In this document: positions 10,650 to 23,364 of the stretch, one piece after another
Position numbering within the stretch: the stretch's first letter is position 1
How the letters are laid out: each line of letters starts with the position of its first letter
Origin: Anaspis maculata
Taxonomy: Eukaryota; Arthropoda; Insecta; Coleoptera; Scraptiidae
Length of the DNA stretch: 64,000 nucleotides
NCBI GenBank assembly: GCA_949128115.1
Contig: OX421961.1
Span: 89,139,277-89,203,276 of the forward strand
Direction of reading: 5' to 3'
Notes under the pieces: generated by a model
The model's input: the letters and a program-made list of their open reading frames with translations, nothing else
What the model was told of the DNA's origin: nothing
Database searches by the model: none
Program-made: the position numbers and the translations under genes

Positions 10650-11600
10650 TAGACGACCTAGCCTAAGGGTAGGTCCAGTTTTTCTAGGCAAATCAGGATC
10701 ATCTGACTTTAAAATTTCTCTAGCGCTTTTTGTTTCCATGTTACCGGGTGATTCATGTATTTTGTCGAATTTTTTGGCAAGCCATATCTTCAGAACGACA
10801 GAATGGATTCAATAGGCTATTTTGTTTGGGCAGATGCGCATGTGTGAAGGCGCCAAATTTTGAAAACTTCCGTACTCCTGTCATTTGAATCGCAACGCTG
10901 CATGCTCAGTCTAGCTCCCTGACCAGCTACTGGTTCCTGGGCTGTCACTTTTACACACCGTGAACGCATCTCTTCGTAGCTCCTTTGAACTTCGTTCTTG
11001 GTCAAACAATTTTCAGCAAGTTGTGTTATTTCGTCAAAACATGAGTGAAGGGACTGGAGGTTAGGTAGAAACGAGCAGTGTCATGATAATTGTCACATGT
11101 GACAGTTGGCGCCGATCTCTTTTTATTTCGAGCGCTGTTGCCTTTATCGTAGTTCCTGTTATTCCACAAATGATCATTCACTTTAATTTCAATTAAACAT
11201 TTCCGTTGGAGACCAGAATGGTATCTAACATTCAACTAAATTATTTGTGAAATTTTGAGTGCACTACAATATATTCTAGCCACACATGCGCACTCAAGAA
11301 AAACCCAAACGAAACGACCTATTGGAATTTTGTGAATTTATTATTCTACTGATGATAGCTGAAAAATCGCTTTATCGAGCAGCTTGAAATTTCCATCAGG
11401 GCCGGGATTTGAAAAAAAACCCAAAGCTTGCTTCAAAAAAAGACATTTTGCATATTTTGCAGAAAATTATTTCCATATTCAAAAACTCGAAACTACATAC
11501 ATATATATAAAACATGCTGTTAATTCGCAAAAGAATTGCTTGGCACAACTGAACTGTCATGAAAATGTTGATGATCCTCAACCTTTACTATATCATATTT
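10650..11600. mobile_element. single arm of the 59-60 kb foldback family, split by a MITE
   Basis: AGGGTAGGTCCAGTTTTTCT through GGTGATTCATGTATTTTGTC to GGATTCAA (10808), continuing at 11326 with AATTTTGTG ... GGGCCGGG ... ATTGCTTGGCACAACTGAA, follows the arm of the foldback at 59031-60247 in order. The opposite arm is absent here, so this is a partial or truncated copy. The element at 10810-11325 interrupts it at the point where the 59-kb copy is continuous. Confidence 0.65.
10810..11325. mobile_element. 0.5-kb MITE family, copy 1
   Basis: AATAGGCTATTTTGTTTGGG ... GATGCGCATGTG at the left pairs with CACACATGCGCACTCAAGAA ... AAACGAAACGACCTATT at the right. The interior shares ordered blocks with the copy at 18196-18724 in reverse orientation, for example CAGGAACCAGTAGCTG-type and ATTCCACAAAT-type segments. 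It sits inside a foldback arm, so it is younger than that arm. No transposase is encoded. Confidence 0.7.
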
Positions 11601-12249
11601 CGCTAAATTGCCTGATCATCATAAGCTCTTCCCGGCGCTTCTTCTTCTCGTCCTTCTCTTCTAAACGTACGCTTCTCTTCCTGCACTTCAAGAAGACTCC
11701 CGCTCCACAGTTACCTGTTCCGGTATGGAACGGTCTGCTGAACGATGTGATTTCGATGTGACGATGTGATTGTCGCACCCTATATTCCGGACTAGTTCCA
11801 TTCCGCCATTCCACTTGTATTAGCGAGAGCTCGAGAAAGTAAGTCTATACTTCGCGAATATTCGCCGGTCAGCTGTCGTCTCGGCTCCTCCGCCAATTGT
11901 GTAGGTGTGTGTCTTATTCGTGCCTCGTGGTCTCCTAGTTTCGTAAGAATACTGCACAGTGCATCTATCTATGTGAATGTACCTACTTTATGTTTTTTTG
12001 TGTTGCATAAATATTTCATGTGGGTACAAAAATCATAAATAAATTTATTTAGATCGGGGGCATAAGGTCAAAACAGGCCGTGTGCAACTTCGTGAAGATA
12101 TATAGAGTTATGTCCTGATCGATTCCTGGGCGTTCAAGAACCTTGAAAAATTATGGTGGAATATTAACATCTGCTGCAGGTAAATATGGTGGAGGCGCCA
12201 AAATGGGCTTCATCTGGTAATAAGAAACTGGTTGTAGATCGTTTTTTTT
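11601..12249. other. unassigned stretch
   Basis: Contains a relatively GC-rich segment near 11770-11940 and AT-rich DNA after it. I see no coding signature, repeat partner or RNA gene. Confidence 0.35.
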
Positions 12250-12825
12250 TTGAACGGATTTTAACATCTAGAACGTCATTTTGTAGACAAAAAAATTCTG
12301 TTCTTATTTCACACCTAAATTCACAAACGTCATTTCGGGAAACTGTCAAAATGATCTTTATGAGATACCTATATGCTAAATTCCAGTCTTTTTTGAAGTT
12401 ATCCGATATTTTTAAAACTTGGCAATATTATAGATTTTGAGGTTCCCTTTCCGAATTTTTACTTCTCCACTTCGTATCTTGGCCGTTTTGGCCGCCACAT
12501 TGAAAAGATGGCGCTCAAAAAACAGTTTTTTGTCAATATCTTCATTTCAGTCAATGTGAGGTGGAAGCGTTCATATGCAAACGAAAGCTTATTTCAATTC
12601 TCTACAATTTGACACTTCACTCGTGTACGTGCTACTTCCGGTTCTTGGGTTATGGCTTCTAGAACTCCCTGAAGCATCAACTTTTGCCATCCAATCAGCA
12701 TGTTAAGTTGATGTCAGCTTCACGTGGCAGTCAAATTAACTATAAATAATGATCAGTTGTCAACTACAGACCATTAATATCCAGAAAATCAATCATGATA
12801 ATGGTTGTTATGCAACTATAAGAAC

Positions 12826-12856
12826 GTGCGACTTATAGAAGAACTATAAGTCGCAC
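12826..12856. repeat. perfect 13-bp hairpin in the loop of the composite foldback
   Basis: GTGCGACTTATAG and CTATAAGTCGCAC are perfect complements separated by five bases (AAGAA). The hairpin is an isolated stem near the symmetry centre of the larger palindrome. Its function is unknown. Confidence 0.7.
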
Positions 12857-13616
12857 ATAGGTGATTCAAATGTCAAATTTTAGAGAATTCAACAGACCTT
12901 CACTTTGATATGAATTCTAAAAATTTTATGAAAAATTTTCAAAAATGTTTCCAAAAATATGTTTTTTTGGGCGCCATCTTTTCAAAACTATGGCCAGAAC
13001 GGCAGAGATACGAAGTGGAAGAGTGGATATTCTGAATGATGACCCCAAATTCCATTATAATGATGAGTTTCGAATTTATCTGATATCCTTCAAATCCTAT
13101 AATTATTACCTTTATTCCTTTCTAAAGTCAGTTTGCCTTCACAGTTCACCCTGTAATTACACAATTAACATCACCATGATCAATTTTATAATTTTTCTAT
13201 CATCTATGGTTAATAGCCAAGAAGCCAAGAGCTATTTATGGTTAATTTGCTTACTACATGACGGTGGTATCAATTTAACATGCTGATTGAATGCCGAAAG
13301 TTGATGCCTCCGGAAGTTCTGAAAGCCCTAACTCAAGAACCGTAAAACGCACAAGAATGACTAATATGCCAAATTGTAGAGACTTGAATAGCTTTCCTCC
13401 GCATATACACGTTTCAATCATGAGTCGGTTGAATTCACGATATTGACAAAAAAAAAATTTGACGCCATGTTCTCAATATGGCGGCCAAAACTGCAAAGAT
13501 TCGAAGTGGAAAAGTGAAAATTAGGAAAGGGCACCTCACGATCTATAACACTTCCAAGTTTCAAAAATATCGGATAACCTTCAAAAAACGCCGGAATTTG
13601 GCATATTTTATAAATA

Positions 13617-14995
13617 GTCCAGTCGCTATGTCTTTCTTCTTCGGAAAAATTAGTAGAGGGTTGAAATTTTGTACACGCATTTCTTTGATTGTCATGAACG
13701 GCCTGTAAAAAGTCCCCTAGAATCTAAGCTTAGGAACTTTGGATAATCGCCATCAAGTGTTAAAAAGTAGTTTTTTCGGCGAAGAAGTCATTTCTTTACT
13801 GAAAGATGGTCTTTTTTGTAATTGAATGATTGCGTATTACCATCTTGACAATCGCCATACACTATTTCTACTTTTGCGTAGATGGCGGATCTAAGATGGC
13901 GGCCAAGAAGGAAAAACAGTTGACTGTCTTATTTCCATTAGTAGAAGACCTAAAGATTGTCTGATGATTGCATTTTATTTCTGACATAATTTATCATGGA
14001 AATACCAAGTTTCACTTGAATATCTCGAAAAATCACTGATCTATTGAAAAAAGTTGACTTATGAAAAATTTTCAGTTTTTTCAGAATATTTCAAAAACGG
14101 TCAAAGATATTTCGAAACCGTTCACAATATCTTCGTGAGCATAAATTAACGAAAATATAGGGTGATATTCATGTCCTCAGCTATTTTGGTTCTTGAAGAT
14201 TTTTTTCTTCATTTTTTTTCTCGACGCGTTTGGTATTACCGCTTTTTAGTCTGAAGGAATTGCCAATTTGCAAAAATTATTTGCACATCATGTTTTTATT
14301 AGTTTTTTATTAATTGTAAATGTAGTTGCAGGGTAAATATCAGCTATACCCATACAAACGCCATATTTAGCAAGTTGAGGGAAGTGAAATATAAAAAAAA
14401 ATACCTCAGGAATCGAAACAGCTGGAGACATTTGAATCACGCTATATATTCGTAATTTTATGCTTACGAAGATTTGGTGGACGGTTCCGAAATATCTTTG
14501 ACCGTTTTTGAAATATTCGAAAAAATCTGAAAATTTTTCACAATTCAACTTTTTTCAATAAATCAGTGATTCCTTTAGATATTGAAGTATAACTTGATAT
14601 TTTCATGATGAATTATGTCAGAAATAAAATGGGATCATCCGACATTTTTCAAGTCTGCTACTATTGGAAGTAAGACAGTCAACTGTTTTTACTTCTTGGC
14701 CGCCATCTTGGATCCGCCACCTGCGCAAAAGTAGAAATAGGGTATGGTGATTGTTAAGATGGTAATACGCAATCATTCAATTACAAAAAGGACAATCCTG
14801 CTATTAAGAAATGACTTCTTCGCCGAAAAAACTCCTTTTCAACACATGATGGCGATTATTCAAAGTTCCTAAGCTGGGATTTAAGGGGACTTTTCATAGA
14901 TCATTCAAGACTATCAAAGGATTATGTGTACAAAATTTCAACCCTCTACTAATTTTTCCGAAGTTGATACTATTTTTTGAACATAGTGACTGGAC
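13617..14995. mobile_element. 1.38-kb foldback, GTCCAGTC ends, TA duplication (copy 1)
   Basis: GTCCAGTCGCTATG (13617) and CATAGTGACTGGAC (to 14995) begin two ~680-bp arms that pair almost throughout, meeting near 14305. TA flanks both ends (13615-13616, 14996-14997). The arms include AAGATGGCGGCCAAGAAG and AACAGTTGACTGTCTTA blocks. A second copy lies at 58064-60655. The sequence around 14588 (GAAGTATAACTTG) is the uninterrupted form of the site where that second copy carries an insertion. Confidence 0.9.
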
Positions 14996-15106
14996 TAAAA
15001 GACAATTTTGACAGTTTCTCGAAATGACGTTTGAAAATTCAGGTATGAAATAAAAAGAGAATTCTTTTGTCTACAAAATGACTTCCAGACATTAAAATCC
15101 GTTGAG

Positions 15107-17030
15107 GAATACACGAGCTACATAAGTAAGTATACCTACCTATACCAGAAATTAGGCCCGCATAAATCCTAATTTGCCATATTTTGAAATTTTTAAGGGA
15201 ACTTTCAAATAGGGTTTATCAAAACCAAAACCAAGATTTGACAAGTTATTGATCTTGATCTTGAGAAATAGGTCCATAAGTTACGTCTTATTAGACTTGG
15301 TGATAGCAGAATATACTTAATACTCTTGCTCCTGGATCTGAAGATATTTTGACATACTGATGTCTTTGGTCGATCTTGTGGCTTTGGGTAGATGAGATTG
15401 ACCTTACTGTTGTATTCTATCTTTTTGCTGGCCGTATCGAATCAGTTTTGATACTAATTATTATTATTGAAACCACTCCAATACACAAAAGGTTTAGACG
15501 CAAAAACAAAACTCCTTGGCTTCAACAGTAAGATATAATTGAATGGGTGGATGGACAAAAGTGGTAACTAACATTTGAAAAATTGATGAATCCTAATTTT
15601 GAAGGATGGATGTTTACAAAGTGCAGAGGTACTTTAACTGTAACGCTCTTAAGCCTTAGCGATACTATTTTCGTACTATTTTCATACTAGAAATATAGCA
15701 CAAGAGACTAGGTTACTAGGGAGTCTCTGAATTTGTTGTTTGAAGGCATATATTTCTAGCATGAAAATAGTACCGTGATACTCAGACTTCATACAATATC
15801 ATATTCAACAAATTATAAGTACCGTATACCGACGCGTATATATGCGCCAAAACAGCTATTTTTTGCCCTCAGCTGGAATGAAGTTTACCGCCAAAGGTTT
15901 GTATACATGCTACTTCAGTCACGATCTGACCTTCACATTTTGGTGATTTCGGAATCTCCTTTTTCCACTATATTATTTATAGCCGAATATTTGCAAGGAA
16001 TCATTATTAATTGAGGTCACAACAGCATTGATCCTCAGCATACCTGAGTATAGGATTTATATTTTGGTACTCAATAATGAACTCTCTTCCAGCATTCCCA
16101 CAAGATGAAACCTCGAATGAACTTTCTGGTATTCACATAAATTTAGTTACTATACAGCGTTGTGGTAATGAGAAAACCCTGATAAAGTGACCGACGAATA
16201 GAGGGTGAAAACACTTGAGGATCTAACGCGTGCATTCTCCTTTCATGGGACTATCCCTTATTGTTTTGCTACCCCAAGGGTTATGTGCAGACTTTTATTG
16301 CTCTTTATCACTCTACGCCCCATATTATTAGTATCCACGAGTAGTAAGTAAGTATACCGGCACCAAGTATAGATCTGCATTGCTTATGTCATTGCAAGTT
16401 TAGCATTTTTAAATCAACGTATAGGAAAAACTATTTATTTGCCAATTTCCAGCTATTTCAACAATAACTATCAGGTTCACATACTGAATAGATATGTATA
16501 TGATTCACCCTATGAGGGTATTATATAGATTGCAGTTCGAAAGCAACAACAGCAATAAATACTACCTACACAACCCCAATTCCCAATAAATGTACCTTTG
16601 TGAAAACGTAATTTTCTGCGGCATGACACATTACCTGTGGTGGATTTTGGATTTAATGGGGAAGTTGATGGAACACCGTTTCATCTGGCATGTGGGCCTG
16701 ATTTTTGGGCCCATTGCACCACCTACCGAGATCAGCCAGACTCACGGACCCAAAACACATTATGGTGGATGCGCTGCATCAATCTGGTATAGGTAAAGAC
16801 TCCAGTCTGCAGAGGTCACAGGAGGGAACGTTATGTTATCAAAAGACAGCTGATGCTATTGCAATTGAAATAAAACATAAAAAACCAATAAAAAAACTTC
16901 TTATACTGAAAAGTGAAACACACCAGTTTGCTCAATTTTTCCTACGTGATATCGTGTTGATGAGATGAGTTGGCAATTCTGAATATGCTGTTGAAATGCA
17001 CAATGCATGGAAACTTGGAATTTGCTGTCT
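15107..17030. other. unassigned stretch with one short inverted repeat
   Basis: An inverted repeat of about 30 bp (GTACTATTTTCATACTAGAA near 15675 and TTCTAGCATGAAAATAGTAC near 15752) bounds a ~120-bp segment that may be a small MITE. CCAGAAATTAGGCCCGCAT occurs at 15143 and again at 46704. The rest shows no gene. Confidence 0.4.
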
Positions 17031-17243
17031 ATATCCCATACACTTTCTATTTTCAGTAGAACGACTTTTTGGAGCGAAAATATAGTGACAAGCTGGGGGG
17101 CTACGACTGATGGCACATGCAAAGTTTGGGAGCGAAATTATCAGCGGCCATCGGTCGTATTCTTATCTCCCAGCGCTCCAGCTTGTCACTTTATTTTTGC
17201 TCCAAAAAGTCATTCTACTGAAAATAGAAAGTGTATGGGATAT
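17031..17243. mobile_element. ~0.2-kb MITE family, copy 1
   Basis: ATATCCCATACACTTTCTAT and the following bases to GTGACAAGCTGG pair with the reverse complement at 17180-17243. The 33585-33783 segment is a second copy with the same AGTCATTTTACT/AGTAGAATGACT and GCGGCCATC blocks. Arms are about 65 bp and there is no coding content. Confidence 0.8.
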
Positions 17244-18195
17244 AACTCCACGTTCCACCAAAAGTTTTATAGTGAGTTAACTTCAATCTGAGTTAATTCC
17301 TTATTAGGTGAGTATTTGATTCTCTATATATGGAAAACCCGATGCTGACAATGCTGACATAATTTGTGTTTACTGTTTGTATATTCTTTGTACCGTGCAT
17401 CAAGTTAGATACGTACCTACTTATTCTTCATATGTCTGACAAGTGAATTCCAAATAATATACCGTCTGGTCCTGTTTTATGTGCATGTGTTAAATAAAAT
17501 CAGCCTTGACGAGTCGACGTTGGTCTGCAGAGCATCAGCGGAAAAGAAGGGAAGTGGGAACGCGGATTATTAGAGAGAGAATGAGAAATGTGGGATTCTG
17601 GGAGGTGGAGGAGGACATAGCAGCAACGTGGGGGAAACGAGTGTGTTCACAGCAAACATGAGATGAGAGAGATGCTGTAATTTATTGAGTATACCGCATA
17701 CCTGGCCTTATCGCGGCAGAGATAATACGAGCCGCCATCTTATGCAAACATCGAGACTGGTTTATGGTGGTCACATAGGATGTCTTGTTGCACAGGTTGG
17801 GCAATATTCTTAGAATTATATCACCACCAATATACCTTACCTTATCTTGGTGAGGTGTTCAGAAAATGGCGCGCGATAAACATGCATAAGTATGAGGAAA
17901 CTGGTAAATCTAGAACAGGATAAATTTAATATGAAATTAAGGTAGATCTGTGAACGTGGGTAGGTATCTAGACTTACAAAATACTTGATTATGAGAAAAG
18001 AAAAATGATGAAGCTGGCAATAGGCTATAGGTAGGTATAGGTGTTTGGAAATACTTGAGTCAATATAGGTACCTACGAGGGAGTATTAAGAGTTGGATTA
18101 AAAGGAGTGCATTTTGTTGTAGATAGGTCGCATAGGTCTGGTGTACCATATGCATCATTACATCCCACAGAATTATCAACTATCCGTGATTTCGA
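17244..18195. other. unassigned stretch
   Basis: Contains a purine-rich segment (about 17530-17660, GGGAAGTGGGAAC ... GAGAGAGAATGAGAAATG ... GGAGGTGGAGGAGG). No frame with recognisable domains and no repeat partner. Confidence 0.35.
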
Positions 18196-18724
18196 TAGAG
18201 CGTTTCGTTTGGGTCTTTTTTGAGTGCGCACTGCGCATGCATGATGTGTGGCGCGAATTTCATAGTTTAGTTCACCAGTATTGAAAATTAGCACTGGAAC
18301 TAGAAAAAATTGTAGTGTACCCAAAATTCCACAAATAATTTGTTGAATGTTAGATACCATTCCGGTTCCCAACGGAAATGTTTTATTGGGATCAAGTTCA
18401 ATCATCATGTTCAATCAAGTCACTGTCACTTTTGACAATTATGACACTTCTCGTCTTCATGCACCTAACCTCCATTTCATTCACTCATGATGTGACGAGA
18501 GAACACAACTTGTTGAAAATTATTTTACCGAGAAGGAAGTTCATAGAAGCTACGAAAAGATGCGTTTACAGTGTGTGTAAAAGTGACAGCCAGGAACCAG
18601 TAGCTGATCAGGGGGCTAGACAGAGCATATACAGCGTTGCCATTCAAATAACAGGTGTACGGAAGTTTTCAAAATTTGACGCCTTTACACATGCGCACCT
18701 GCCTAAACGAAATAGCCTATTAAC
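18196..18724. mobile_element. 0.5-kb MITE family, copy 2 (reverse orientation to copy 1)
   Basis: GCGTTTCGTTTGGGTCTTTT ... GAGTGCGCA at the left pairs with ACACATGCGCACCTGCCTAA ... CGAAATAGCCTATT at the right, and the interior aligns in reverse with 10810-11325. Frames in it (18073-18414 minus, 18378-18752 plus) overlap each other and are not conserved between copies, so I do not treat them as genes. Confidence 0.7.
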
Positions 18725-19200
18725 ATTCGGCCATCGAACGGAAAAAACGTGAAACCTGCGATACTGAACTCATCAGATAAAATGACGATCAATATGCATG
18801 TGCCTTTTCTTCAAGTCTGGAGTATTAAAGCTGTGTCTCGGTGATCCACTGGAGTGGGGTGCACATTGCACATGCCATAACCATAGGAACTTAAGCATCA
18901 ACAAACGATCAAACTGAGCGATTTTCAGTTTTTTGCAATAATAATTTAAAAAGGAAGCCCTGTAAGTACATAATAGTATCTAAATATATTATTATACGAG
19001 TTTCATAAGACGTAGTATTGTAACACGACTGGTTTTGGGAGACGAGCTTGCGAGGAGTGCTCCAAATAGAGGAGTGTGACAATATAGCCATTCTCATTCA
19101 CTTGGGGTCATCGGGGCGCAGGTTTACCTATATTGGCCTTCATTGGTCGAGTGAGTATTTCATCTACTTTACGTTACTAATCACTTAGAAATTTGAAATC

Positions 19201-19385
19201 CAGAGCCGCTATTCTTGAATCGTAGAAGAAAAGTCCCTGGGAGTTTTATATAATCCGTACTACACTTCTGTAGCGAAAGTTGCCTAAAAACCACGATTTT
19301 AGGCAACATTCGCTACATCAGTGTACTGCGGAATGTATTTTACTCCCAGGACTTTTTCTCACACGATTCAAGAATAGCGGCCCTG
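19201..19385. mobile_element. ~185-bp MITE
   Basis: CAGAGCCGCTATTCTTGAAT ... AAAAGTCCCTGGGAGT pairs with ACTCCCAGGACTTTTTCTC ... GATTCAAGAATAGCGGCCCTG (split here for length). An inner pair (GTTGCCTAAAA / TTTTAGGCAAC) completes a full hairpin. The CAG(A/G)G ends hint at hAT, but I see no clear 8-bp duplication. Confidence 0.7.
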
Positions 19386-20720
19386 GGCTGCTAAAAAAAG
19401 AATCGTTTGACAGGTGACACTGGTATAGGTTCGACACTGACGTTCGCCTATACCTTCTACTGGCAATAAATTGTTCCTACTGGTTATTGGTTAGAAAACA
19501 GTATAATTACAGTTTACACAGATCAGTAGTAGTAGAATAAATAGACATCCACGTACACATCTTGTCGCACTCAACTTGTGATGTAAAAATTCAGTCTTTA
19601 TAAAAAAAAAAACTTCGGGACTTGACGAACTCCATGTACACAGCTTCTTGTACCCGACTCGCCATGTGGAGAATTCCGTGACTAGACCAGGTCCATGTAC
19701 ACTGCATTTAGCTTCTGAATCTCTATACAAAATAAATCAAAAGCATCTAGTCACGGAGGTTCCACTTTTATACTACATATAGGTAAAATCAGTCGACAGA
19801 ACCTGACAGTAGGCTACTGGCTCATATAGCTCAACAACATCAGCAACAACGATCGTCGTCATGTTGCAACAATTTCCCCATATCTGAAACGTCAGAATGT
19901 CTATGTTCAATACGTCGGTGCTTCCCTTTTATGTGTGCCACTGGGACGCTATTTCTATCCCATGCAGTTATAGGTGAAAAGAAGGGAAAGCACCCATTTT
20001 CACCGTGCGCCCCCTCGCACAAGGCCATATTACAAATATCTGGCTATAACGCGAATATTATCCATATAACCGTTGATGGTTTACTCCAGGTACCTATCCC
20101 CTGGAATTATCCCAGGAATATGTATTCTTTGCTCATGCCGGAACCATATTGCTATTGTAAAACTGGCCTCGTAAAGGGTAGCATTTGTATGCAAAATTGC
20201 TTATTCATTCCACACAACCAGAAATATGTTCTCCTATCAATAAATACTAATGAGTATGAATTATTATTATACAGAGCAAATAATATGTCCGTTTATTCAG
20301 TTGGTCAGTGTTGTCGCATCAGTTCACAGCGTAAATAAAATTATGTAAAATGATGATTATGTTAGTTGCAATAAGTATTTAATTTCGTTTATGTGCATTT
20401 ATCAATATCGGTTCAAATATTACCTTTATGCCATACATATTGAACTGATGACTGTTCACTAGTGCATTACCTACACCTGCTTAACGCAAAAAGTTTACGT
20501 TTGCAGCCGATAAATTTGCAACCATTATTTATTTTCTATGCGGTGCCAGTGTGAGATTTTTTTTTTAAATTTATATCGTGTATGGAGCACAAAGTTGTGT
20601 GAAATTTTTTTTGTTATCCTATTTAAGCTCGATATCATGTTGAAGCTCAGGCCGTCGTATAAGTGAGTTTTGCCAACAACACAGAGCACAACAACACAAC
20701 TCTATTCGACCGGTACCCAC
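19386..20720. other. unassigned stretch
   Basis: CCATGTACAC repeats at 19632 and 19691, and TCCGTGACTAGA (19674) pairs with TCTAGTCACGGA (19746), so a small inverted structure is possible. The frame at 19931-20338 (135 codons) has no domain I recognise. Confidence 0.35.
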
Positions 20721-20789
20721 TTCAGGATGTCAAGCTGCTTTCGGCCAGAACACAGCCTACCCCAATTCCGAATTTTGTTGATCGCATGG
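20721..20789. mobile_element. truncated MITE, relative of the 23245-23364 copy
   Basis: TTCAGGATGTCAAGCTGCTT, TCGGCCAGA and CACAGCCTACCCCAATTCCG through GATCGCATGG match the reverse complement of about 23245-23313 almost exactly. The other end is missing. Confidence 0.75.
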
Positions 20790-20791
20790 TA

Positions 20792-23242
20792 TAACATAAT
20801 AATTTAAACCAATATTCTGCGAATAGTTTTAACTAAGTATCCATTCTGGTACTAATCAAGCAACGCATGCATCAAATCAAGTGTGTAGGTGCATCTATCT
20901 CTACTCAAAGTAATGAAATGAGACCATGAAAGTCACATTACATTCTCTTGAAAAATCAATACCTACCACGCAAAATTTTGTTCAAATTTCTATTACCTTA
21001 CCGCACATGTTGTCAGTCAAACGGGACCAGTATTTCTCGCTAATGCACTTATTTCCCAGAAAATTTTCCTTCCGATCACCAAGCTTTCTCCTCTTCTCTC
21101 CCATATATTCCAGTTAATTGAAGATAAAGAGGGTGCTTGGATTGTACGACCCACGGTATGAAATCCGCGCGACTAAAATGTGTTTGCTTTCTGTCCTATG
21201 TACACATCCTTTGTCCGGACTCACCGATATCGTATTTACTAGACATCTGCTCTCTGTACGGCTGGATGATGGTGGTACCTATGCCAAATCTCGAAGCTGG
21301 AATGTATGAGAATAATTACCAATATCTAGCGCCATGTACCCATAGAATGTTCTCGGATTTCTCCGAGAATACATCGATAAACCATCTATTGTAACATGTA
21401 CGAGCTTAGTTCAATGCATCTCCAAGAGGACTCAAGTCAACAAAAACAACAAACTATTTTGCATTCATCAGGACCAACAATCTACAATTTCCTTTGATTC
21501 ACATCTTGGATTTAAAATTTCCGAAACCTCATACTAATCTTGGAATTTTGTAGTGTTTGTTTCAGAACTGTGGAAATTCCATCATCAACTCCGTCATTTT
21601 AGCATTCTGTTATTTCCGCCGTGCCGCCTTGTTTTCTTGCTGTTTATCTTTTGCTCCGATAAAACTTGGTCTCATCTGGATGATATACCTACAGAAATTT
21701 GGTCTTCAACGCCGGGATGCATTTTGCTGCCGCTTCCAAGTATCAAATTAAAATTGAAGTGGATCTCTGAATGACGGATTAAAGTGCATATAGTGTGTAG
21801 TAGTTGGTATAAGCCCTGCAAGAGCAGGCCGCCCTTGTTTATTCAAGAGATCGCAGCCAGCGGGGGTATAGAAGGTACTTTCACTAGATCTTTATAACAG
21901 TTGGTGTCGAAGCTTTACATCGCAGCTTACTACTTACAATCGATTCGGAATCGGAAGTAGGTAAGCTTTTTAGTTGCATGCAATATGATTTATTGATGAT
22001 AACCGACGCCGTGACTAGTTATTTATCACTAATACACCATTTTAAATCTAGGCTGATCGTTATAGGTGTTTTCTTTTAGTTCCTCATTTTTGCATACTTC
22101 TTTAAGGGTGGAATGGCACTTCTAGCTGCACTTCGTCCGTTCGTCACGGGAACTATTCCTCAAGGAGAAAAGCTATCGATCTAGTATAAACACTAATAAA
22201 TAGTATAGCCTGTTCAGTTGACGAAAATTTTCACTGAATAACGACAACCACAGTAATAACAATTTACTGTAGCACGGCGGCGCCGGTAAAGTGCTGAATT
22301 TCACAAGCTTGCTCTACTTGAAGTTTATGGAATGCGGGGAACTACTTGATTTCGTAAAAGGCATGCGAGATCAATTTCAAAAAGATTTTTGGATTTTTGA
22401 AAAATATTTTTTTTTTCTATCAAATTATCCTTGCATATTGCATATAGATACGACCCACGGGTTGGTAGTTACGAATTCTTCTCAAACAGATGACCGTCAC
22501 TACCGGTGTTTGATTTCGTAGAAATACATCAACACATTCTTTGGGAAAACACACCACCAAACGTACAACCTATAGTCTGACTTTCTTCCAGATAACACAA
22601 CTCAATGCGCAAAACCAACAGAGCACACCAACAATTCCTTTTCTACAACAGGACAGCGATATGGCAGAGGTCAAGAACATGATGAGTCTGGCTAAACCAG
22701 ATCAACACTGTGTATAATAAATCTTATCCTCTCGTTGGTCACCAAAATGAATAAGTAATGACCCAATTACTTGAAATCCCAGTACATATAGAACGTCAGC
22801 GGCTTGAAAGAGGTTAGTCAACACTTCCTCAATAAACAAAGATAAAAGTATTTACAATTGTACATACAATGCATGCTTCTATCAGAAAAATACTTTATTC
22901 TATTCACAATGAGTTAGCCATTGATTCATTCCTAACTTTTAAAAAGTTGGAAAGTAGATGATCCCTTACAGGTTGGAAAATAATGTCACTTTCAGACCAC
23001 GGGCCGAAAGTGAAGTATGAAGAGAGGTGATCTGACCTAAACGGCTGTCGCGGAGCGCGGAGTGTTGATGGATGCGCTGTTTCAAAAGGTTGCCTATATG
23101 CCTACCTGATAAAAACGTTTGACGCGAACGTTTGACGCGAAAAACTTTAAATAAAGCCAATTATTTGAATCTAAACTGGATTTTTGTGAATAAAGTCCTA
23201 TACATAACACGGAGTAAAGCGTCATTACAGCCTACGGGATTC
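20792..23242. other. unassigned stretch
   Basis: No recognisable gene. ACGTTTGACGCGA is repeated in tandem at 23115-23140. Near 22989, TCACTTTC ... GAAAGTGA forms a short inverted pair around CCACGGGCC. Frames here (21137-21394, 21553-21774, 22291-22521) have no domain signature. Confidence 0.35.
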
Positions 23243-23244
23243 TA

Positions 23245-23364
23245 CCATGCGATCAACAAAATTCGGAATTGGGGTAGGCTGTGCTCTGGCCGAAAGCAGC
23301 TTGACATCCTGAAATTTGACCAGGTCACAGCCTACCTCAATTCCGAATTTTGTTGATCGCATGG
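23245..23364. mobile_element. 120-bp MITE with TA duplication
   Basis: CCATGCGATCAACAAAATTC ... GGAATTGGGGTAGGCTGTG pairs with CACAGCCTACCTCAATTCCG ... GATCGCATGG. TA flanks both ends (23243-23244, 23365-23366). A half copy is at 20721-20789. Confidence 0.8.

Larger units (their letters stand above)
12250..15106. mobile_element. composite foldback (arms at both ends) interrupted by a second foldback
   Basis: AACGGATTTTAACATCTAGA (12253) through CAAACGTCATTTCGGGAAAC pairs with GTTTCTCGAAATGACGTTTG (15013) through GACATTAAAATCCGTT (15106). Further in, 12360-12690 pairs with 13300-13612. The right arm is cut at 13616 by the TA-flanked foldback 13617-14995 and resumes at 14998. Within this element a module containing GCCATCTTTTCAAAACTATG ... 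CGAAGTGGAAGAGTGGA (12970-13030) is a diverged copy of the arm segment at 13460-13520, so the palindrome is itself modular. The outer boundaries are approximate. Confidence 0.75.

Noticed and set aside
18073..18414. 113-codon minus-strand frame
   Set aside because: It spans the boundary of a MITE and is not conserved in the other MITE copy.
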